Source: UBA1163 sp049513055
GTDB taxonomy: Bacteria > Desulfobacterota > BSN033 > UBA1163
Direction: 5' to 3'
Assembly (NCBI GenBank): GCA_049513055.1
Contig: JBEKWN010000011.1
Location: 1 to 64,000, forward strand
Length of the DNA stretch: 64,000 nt
The first letter of the stretch is position 1. Each line of letters begins with the position of its first letter. The position numbers and the translations under genes are program-made. The notes beneath the pieces are model-generated. The model saw only the letters and a list, made by a program, of their open reading frames with translations, was not told the DNA's origin and did not search any database. Of the stretch, positions 59,824 to 64,000 are shown piece after piece.

Positions 59824-60825
59824 ATGGATAGTCATAAAGGTATTCTGGTTTGTGGTGAGATCGCTGAAGGGAAATTAGCGCCAGTCACGATAGAACTCCT
59901 TGGAGTCGGAAGAAAGCTCGCCAATGAACTGGGTGAGGACTTAAGTACCCTATTGATGGGCAGCAAAACAGGCGCCTTGGGTCAGGAGGCAATCGCCTAT
60001 GGAGCTGACAATGTCTATGTTGCTGAAGACAGTCTCCTGGACCAGTATAACTCCGACGCCTACACTCAGGTAACGGCTAACCTTTGCCGGAAAGTGCTTC
60101 CTTCTGTTATGCTTCTTGGCCATACGGATATCGGTTGTGATTTAGCTCCGCGACTCAATGGTCGCTTAGGGGGCGGGCTCGCTATGGATTGCCTGGCGTT
60201 ATCCGTTGACCCGGCAACCAAGCTCCTGGTCTCGACAAGGCCTGTCTTTGGTGGTAACGCCCACGCCACAATGGTATCAAAGTCTGCCCGGCCTCAGATG
60301 GGTACTGTAAGACCGAAAACAATGCCGCCAGCAGAGCGCAATGACTCTCGGCAAGGTAAGGTTATTCCTGTAGAAGGCAAGATCGACCCTTCGGCGCTTA
60401 AAGTCAAGGTTGTCGATCGGATAAAAGAGGAAGTGGAAGGGGTGAAGCTGGAAGACGCTGAGGTAGTGGTTAGCGGTGGCCGTGGCATAGGCAGTGCTCA
60501 AAACTTCGAGATGGTCCGGGAGCTCGCTCGCGTTCTGGGCGGCGCTGTTGGTGCTACGAGGCCTGCCTGTGACGAGGGTTGGACGCCGGTGACGCTCCAG
60601 GTTGGCCAAAGCGGAAAGGTGGTCAGCCCTAAACTATACATAGCCGTAGCTCTCTCTGGCGCCATGTCGCATATCACTGGCTGTTTGGGATCAAAATACA
60701 TTGTGGCTATCAATAAGGATAAAGAGGCGAATATCTTCAACGTAGCCCACTTCGGTATCGTCGGGGATTATAAAGAAGTCTTGCCTGCTCTGACCACGAA
60801 ACTCAAGGAGCTAAAATCAAAATAA
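59824..60825 (+). CDS. etfA: Electron transfer flavoprotein alpha subunit
   Basis: A 333-residue protein with the EtfA N-domain (ILVCGEIAEGKLAPVTIELLGVGRKLANEL). The C-terminal FAD domain carries VVSGGRGIGSAQNFEMVRELARVLGGAVGATRPACDEGW, QVGQSGKVVSPKLYIAVALSGAMSHITGC and IVAINKDKEANIFNVAHFGIVGD. It carries the FAD that takes electrons from dehydrogenases and gives them to the EMO upstream. ATG at 59824 with GGAGG site; an earlier start adds an unrelated leader. Confidence 0.95.
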   Translation: MDSHKGILVCGEIAEGKLAPVTIELLGVGRKLANELGEDLSTLLMGSKTGALGQEAIAYGADNVYVAEDSLLDQYNSDAYTQVTANLCRKVLPSVMLLGHTDIGCDLAPRLNGRLGGGLAMDCLALSVDPATKLLVSTRPVFGGNAHATMVSKSARPQMGTVRPKTMPPAERNDSRQGKVIPVEGKIDPSALKVKVVDRIKEEVEGVKLEDAEVVVSGGRGIGSAQNFEMVRELARVLGGAVGATRPACDEGWTPVTLQVGQSGKVVSPKLYIAVALSGAMSHITGCLGSKYIVAINKDKEANIFNVAHFGIVGDYKEVLPALTTKLKELKSK

Positions 60826-60867
60826 GCCGCGGATTTGTTAATGTAGTGATTCAGAATTCTCTTTCCT

Positions 60868-61269
60868 TTATTTGTCATTCCGGACTTGATAAGCCTGCCC
60901 CGTACTTGATACGGGGGAATCTAGTGTTTTCAGCCCGGGTGTCGTCTGTTCAAGAAGCCCTGACCATGCCAAAATCCGGTTCGACATCTGGGACGCACGA
61001 AGTGCCAGGATATGACGTGCTTGTTCGATGGGCCAGGCGCGACGCCACCGGCAGATCTCGCGCTGCATATCGGCTAACTCCGCTAATGCTAAATCTCCAC
61101 TCCATTCCATAAGCCATGCAATCTCTCGCATCAGATCAACGATCGCCTCATCCTTATGCCTCATTAGAATCCATTTGTTAAGGCGCAGCAAGTCAGATGC
61201 CAGATTGCCCAAACGCACGGAGCTTCCATCCCGGATAAATCGTTCATGCATTCTTTTCAGATCTCTCAT
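60868..61269 (-). CDS. Uncharacterised helical protein paired with DUF5674
   Basis: A 133-residue, mainly helical protein (LASDLLRLNKWILMRHKDEAIVDLMREIAWLMEWSG; ELADMQREICRWRRAW). No family is recognised. Its ATG overlaps the stop of the DUF5674 gene as ATGA, so the two are translated together. The last 20 residues (SPVSSTGQAYQVRNDK) come from a dispersed GTCATTCCGGACTTGAT-type palindrome at about 60875-60925, so the original C-terminus may have been replaced. Confidence 0.65.
   Translation of the reverse strand: MRDLKRMHERFIRDGSSVRLGNLASDLLRLNKWILMRHKDEAIVDLMREIAWLMEWSGDLALAELADMQREICRWRRAWPIEQARHILALRASQMSNRILAWSGLLEQTTPGLKTLDSPVSSTGQAYQVRNDK
60872..60927. repeat. Dispersed repeat TCATTCCGGACTTGAT with CCCCGTACTTGATACGGGG hairpin
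   Basis: The unit combines the widespread TCATTCCGGACTTGAT sequence with a perfect CCCCGTA/TACGGGG hairpin. It overlaps the 3' end of the 60868 gene. Confidence 0.65.
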
Positions 61270-61607
61270 GAATTAACCTGTAATAAAGCTCTTGTAATCG
61301 TCTCGATTCTATCTCGCAGCTTCGGGTCTTCAATTTCCATCGATCGGTTTCCCTGATGTGGACGAATATTGATCAGCGCCCCGAATTCCACTTTCCGATG
61401 CTCGGGATACCAGTCTGCACCCCAGATGTCCTCCTGACGGCTCCCATCTTCTAACAGGACTTCCTCACAATCGGCGTGATATTCACCCCCTCCGGCGAGG
61501 ATGTTCCGCTCTACATCAACTGCCAGTTTGATATACGTCTCAAGTCCCTCAAGCATTTCCCGGATCTGTTCTTGGGAAACGCGATTCCGTATGATAAGAA
61601 TTTTCAT
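61266..61607 (-). CDS. DUF5674 family protein
   Basis: A 113-residue protein matching DUF5674: MKILIIRNRVSQEQIREM, VDVERNILAGGGEYHADCEEVLLEDGSRQEDIWGADWYP, FGALINIRPHQGNRSMEIEDPKLRDRIETI. Function is unknown; such genes often stand in two-gene units in variable regions. It is upstream of and coupled to the 60868 gene. It may be part of a toxin-antitoxin-like pair, but there is no direct evidence. Confidence 0.8.
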   Translation of the reverse strand: MKILIIRNRVSQEQIREMLEGLETYIKLAVDVERNILAGGGEYHADCEEVLLEDGSRQEDIWGADWYPEHRKVEFGALINIRPHQGNRSMEIEDPKLRDRIETITRALLQVNS

Positions 61608-62220
61608 GGACCTTTACCCCGTTAGAAAGCCCCGCTGCTGGCAGCGGTGATGATGGCTTTTCCTTTTTCAGCGAACACAGGGTTTAATGCCCCGTGTGAG
61701 CCTTCCCGTTAGAAAATAGAAGACTTTCTAACGGGGTTTACTCTTTAACCTATTCGAAAACTCGATGATTAATCATACGATTCAGCGAGAGAATGTCAAG
61801 CGGTTTGTAAACCTCAACCATCCTGATGGTGTGAAAAAGGTCTTTTCAATCCTCCTAAAAGACACCGCTTAGTGGTCTGGTACTGGTCCCGTAAGGCTCA
61901 TAATAATTATGTTGGCCGGAACGTGCCCCGTCCCGCCAAAGCGGGATAGGCGGGGTTAAGGGGCACAATATGAACGACATTTCCTTCCCGGGAAGCCCCG
62001 CCATGCCTGTCCCGTCCTGACGGGGTGGGCGGGGAGCTTCACATTTCGGATTGACATTCCGAATTTTCCTCCGTTAGTGATTGAGCGGAATAAGGGAACG
62101 TGGCTTCTAAAACATTTAAGGTATATCCCCATTTGCCGCTTCTTTAAAAATGACCAACCGGATGTTAGGTTGTCTTAGAACCTACGTCCCCTCATCTTTT
62201 CTTTAAACTTCATTCTCTAG
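61608..62220. repeat. Palindrome-rich intergenic block
   Basis: About 610 bp without a supportable gene. CCCGTTAGAAA occurs at 61618-61628 and 61705-61715, and inverted at 61725-61735; the outer pair is a perfect 13-bp inverted repeat (CCCCGTTAGAAAG, 61617-61629 and 61724-61736). Two further GC-rich palindromes lie at about 61925-61964 (CCCGCCAAAGCGGGATAGGC) and 61992-62040 (CCCGTCCTGACGGGGTGGGC). Between them the sequence is AT-richer and featureless to me. It looks like a landing site for dispersed elements or a structured RNA region between two small-gene operons. Confidence 0.6.
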
Positions 62221-62727
62221 CTATGGGTACTGAAGGTGTAAACTCGGGTTTCTTCCAAGTGCTTTTACTATTTTCACGCAGAGTTTATGAAAGTTGGTGA
62301 TTGACCTTCTATCAATTGAGTTCAGAATATTCATATGGCCCAATAAATTACGGGGTAACCTTATCCTATTAAGGCCGATTATAAGCTTATCTATCTCAGG
62401 CAATAGGGGTGCCAAGAAACCTTTGTTATCGAATATTATCTTTTCCAGATTAGGTAAATAGGTGCAATAAATGTCGTGACTTCCAGGGCTTCGTGGAGGC
62501 ATTTGGTTTAAGTATCGGTTTCTTATCCTCCTTGCATCATTCTGAATTTTTCGGTGAACAGCCAATGTCCACCAATTCTGGCCAATTTGTATGAGTAGTA
62601 TAGAGTGAATTATGACACGTATAATATTCTCAGATACATAGATTTTCCAATAGTAATCTTTGGCAATTTCCCTTCCGTATGATGTTAGTAATCCGACACT
62701 CCAGCTGGAATTTCTGTAATCCACCAT
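62221..62727 (-). CDS. HEPN-domain protein (Swt1-like), last gene of HEPN-HTH-HTH-HEPN operon
   Basis: A 168-residue helical protein. Key features are ENIIR (residues 33-37), a Trp pair at 52-53 and RNLLGH (126-131), the R-x4-H motif of HEPN ribonucleases. The 267-residue protein at 63176-63979 has ENSVR, WW and RNVIAH with the same 15-residue distance from R to W, so the two are paralogues. HEPN proteins of this type cut RNA in toxin-antitoxin and defence systems. The start at 62727 follows the second HTH gene by 31 nt. The family assignment rests on motifs only. Confidence 0.72.
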   Translation of the reverse strand: MVDYRNSSWSVGLLTSYGREIAKDYYWKIYVSENIIRVIIHSILLIQIGQNWWTLAVHRKIQNDARRIRNRYLNQMPPRSPGSHDIYCTYLPNLEKIIFDNKGFLAPLLPEIDKLIIGLNRIRLPRNLLGHMNILNSIDRRSITNFHKLCVKIVKALGRNPSLHLQYP

Positions 62728-62758
62728 TTTCTTGTTTCATTTCTTAAAACTATTTGGA

Positions 62759-62956
62759 CTATCCCTTCCTTCTGCGTGATTCAGAGCGCCTAACAGCAAC
62801 GACAGCCGCCTTAGTCTCAAGAAAATCAGCTATCTCAGCATTTGTGAATCCCGCTATACTGAGACGCCGGATCTTCTCAGATTGGCTAGTGCCCTTCATC
62901 AGTTCTATCAAGATTAGCGATAAGAGTTTTTCAATTCTTTCAGATCTGTTTTCCAT
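62759..62956 (-). CDS. Small HTH protein 2
   Basis: A 65-residue protein with a C-terminal helix-turn-helix of the sigma-70 region 4 kind (IRRLSIAGFTNAEIADFLETKAAVVAVRRSE) and an N-terminal helix that may dimerise (RIEKLLSLILIELMKG). It is a paralogue of the next gene upstream (IAEILETRAQTVRVLASQ). ATG at 62956 is used; a GTG at 62959 overlaps the preceding TAG. It lies between HTH 1 and HEPN 2 and may be an autorepressor or antitoxin. Confidence 0.72.
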   Translation of the reverse strand: MENRSERIEKLLSLILIELMKGTSQSEKIRRLSIAGFTNAEIADFLETKAAVVAVRRSESRRRKG

Positions 62957-62958
62957 CA

Positions 62959-63174
62959 CTATTTTCCCCTTTTTGTTTTGTATTGAGATGCCAGCACTCT
63001 CACGGTTTGGGCCCTTGTTTCCAGAATCTCTGCAATTGTTTTATAGTCCAATCCAGCAGTTCTTAGGAGATGTACACGTTCCCCTGCACTCTTATCGTCT
63101 CCTAGCTGAATAGCAAGCACTTTTAGTATCTGATCGAGTTTCTCCAAAATTTTTTCTTCATTTGAAAGTGCCAT
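62959..63174 (-). CDS. Small HTH protein 1
   Basis: A 71-residue protein: an N-terminal helix (EKILEKLDQILKVLAIQLGDD) and a sigma-70 region 4-like HTH (ERVHLLRTAGLDYKTIAEILETRAQTVRVLASQYK). The ATG at 63174 lies 1 nt after the HEPN 1 stop, with GAGGA in the end of that gene as ribosome site, so the two are translationally linked. Two tandem paralogues of such a regulator are unusual and may act as a heterodimer. Confidence 0.75.
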   Translation of the reverse strand: MALSNEEKILEKLDQILKVLAIQLGDDKSAGERVHLLRTAGLDYKTIAEILETRAQTVRVLASQYKTKRGK

Positions 63175-63175
63175 A

Positions 63176-63979
63176 TTATTCCTCCTCAAGTTTCGCTATT
63201 AGCATGGGTAATTGCTTCTGCCAATCCCGGCAAATGACCTTCACTCGCTCAATATCATCATTTGAGAGAGGATTACAATGAGCAATTACATTCCTTGATG
63301 GATATAATTCCTTAATCTTTATTTTTAGCCATTCAATATCTTTGGGTAATCCCTTAAAATAGGGTGTCAAAGTTTCTGCATTCCTTGAAATAACTTTTTC
63401 AACCTCATCTAGGTCAACATAATCAAGCATATTACTAGATCTAGTACCATGCCAAAGGTTCTTGCCTTCTTCATCCTTGCGTGAGTTTGCCTTACGAAAT
63501 GGGTCAACCGTAATTCTTTTTTCATTCCACCATCCGTCAGGGAATGCCTTATTCATTGCCTTGCGAATAAAATTCCGAACAGAATTCTCAAAAATATAAA
63601 TCAGGGGATAAATCTCTGCCATTCTCTTGGCGTCCATAATAACCCTTTGTGATAAAAGTTGATCATCAATTTGAGTTTCCTTAATCTTCAGTATCCTAAT
63701 TATTCTTGACTTGCCCTTTACTTTTTTTACTATCTTATTCTCACTCGCGGTCTTCTGAACTGATGAGATGAGTCCACGCACATGACTCCGAAATTCGGCA
63801 TTATCCTTCAGGTAGTTGTAAATATCAATGCCCAATTCGGAAGCGTAAATGTAAGATGCCTCCTCTTTTGAAATTGAATTTCCGAATCTCTTCCTGACTT
63901 TATGAATTCCTGAATAAATTGCCTGTGGAGAAAGATTTTGTTTAGTCTTTATGGCAGCAAATAGTTCTTGATCTATCAT
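63176..63979 (-). CDS. Swt1-like HEPN protein with N-terminal domain of unknown kind
   Basis: A 267-residue protein. Residues 1-100 are helical, may be a nucleic-acid or protein-binding domain (SPQAIYSGIHKVRKRFG, EEASYIYASELGIDIY), and end in a Lys-rich patch. Residues 115-260 form a Swt1-type HEPN domain: ENSVRNFIRKAM (131-142), WW (150-151), and RNVIAH (229-234) as the R-x4-H ribonuclease motif. It is the first gene seen of a minus-strand operon. Upstream, bases 63980-64000 read KEMVEAE and a TGA that overlaps this ATG, so another gene precedes it outside the window. Confidence 0.8.
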   Translation of the reverse strand: MIDQELFAAIKTKQNLSPQAIYSGIHKVRKRFGNSISKEEASYIYASELGIDIYNYLKDNAEFRSHVRGLISSVQKTASENKIVKKVKGKSRIIRILKIKETQIDDQLLSQRVIMDAKRMAEIYPLIYIFENSVRNFIRKAMNKAFPDGWWNEKRITVDPFRKANSRKDEEGKNLWHGTRSSNMLDYVDLDEVEKVISRNAETLTPYFKGLPKDIEWLKIKIKELYPSRNVIAHCNPLSNDDIERVKVICRDWQKQLPMLIAKLEEE

Positions 63980-64000
63980 TCCGCTTCGACCATTTCCTTG

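Noticed and set aside
1..64000. tRNA, rRNA, CRISPR array or complete insertion sequence
   Set aside because: No convincing T-loop/acceptor pattern, repeat-spacer array or transposase was seen in either strand by eye; a tRNA scan could still find something missed.

Overview
The window looks like a strictly anaerobic, Gram-negative member of the Desulfobacterota (former Deltaproteobacteria), close to sulfate-reducing or syntrophic aromatic degraders. The evidence is a class II benzoyl-CoA reductase cluster with two apparent selenocysteine codons, an ETF plus membrane ETF:menaquinone oxidoreductase, tungsten/molybdenum uptake and cofactor genes, selenium-linked molybdenum-hydroxylase accessory genes, a large type IV pilus system with sigma-54 promoters, and a GEMM-I riboswitch. 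No rRNA, tRNA, CRISPR array or complete insertion sequence was seen. Dispersed GC-rich palindromes are frequent, both between and inside genes.

Layout. 1-3.9 kb: two-component signalling, with one histidine kinase broken by an internal deletion and a four-helix-bundle (S23-type) gene bracketed by inverted repeats. 3.9-16.8 kb: an MSHA-like type IV pilus operon (platform protein, minor pilins, a LamG minor pilin, PilM/N, PilO, PilP, secretin, AAA ATPase, TPR protein, PilB ATPase). 16.8-19.4 kb: a YfhO-like membrane protein. 19.4-29.4 kb, mostly minus strand: major pilin with sigma-54 promoter, HD-GYP-like protein lacking its HD dyad, response regulator, PilZ protein, and the pilV-pilW-pilX-pilY1 operon preceded by a sigma-54 promoter, a GEMM-I riboswitch and a terminator.

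29.7-34.7 kb: XdhC, YqeC, YqeB and a MocA-like protein (maturation of selenium-dependent molybdenum hydroxylases), then bacterioferritin. 34.8-47.3 kb: a molybdopterin oxidoreductase, an amidase, a nickel/cobalt set (CooT, CbiM, PDGLE protein fused to a broken outer-membrane barrel), a ModE-modABC operon with a recognisable ModE operator, MobB, MoeA and an MBL-fold protein.

47.6-60.8 kb: bamB-bamC-bamD-bamE-bamF, two DUF3795 genes, the membrane ETF oxidoreductase and etfBA. BamB carries Glu251, His260 and Cys322 at the expected active-site positions. BamE and BamF each contain an in-frame TGA where relatives have Cys or Sec. The Mo/W and Se genes upstream supply the chemistry this complex needs. 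The soluble BamGHI subunits are not in the window.

60.9-64 kb, minus strand: a DUF5674 gene with an unknown partner, a palindrome-rich intergenic block, and a compact HEPN-HTH-HTH-HEPN operon that may be an undescribed toxin-antitoxin or defence module and continues past the right edge.

Four genes here (a kinase, the HD-GYP protein, a pseudopilin fragment and a barrel protein) have lost internal or terminal pieces while keeping recognisable ends. This suggests either real decay or assembly collapse.
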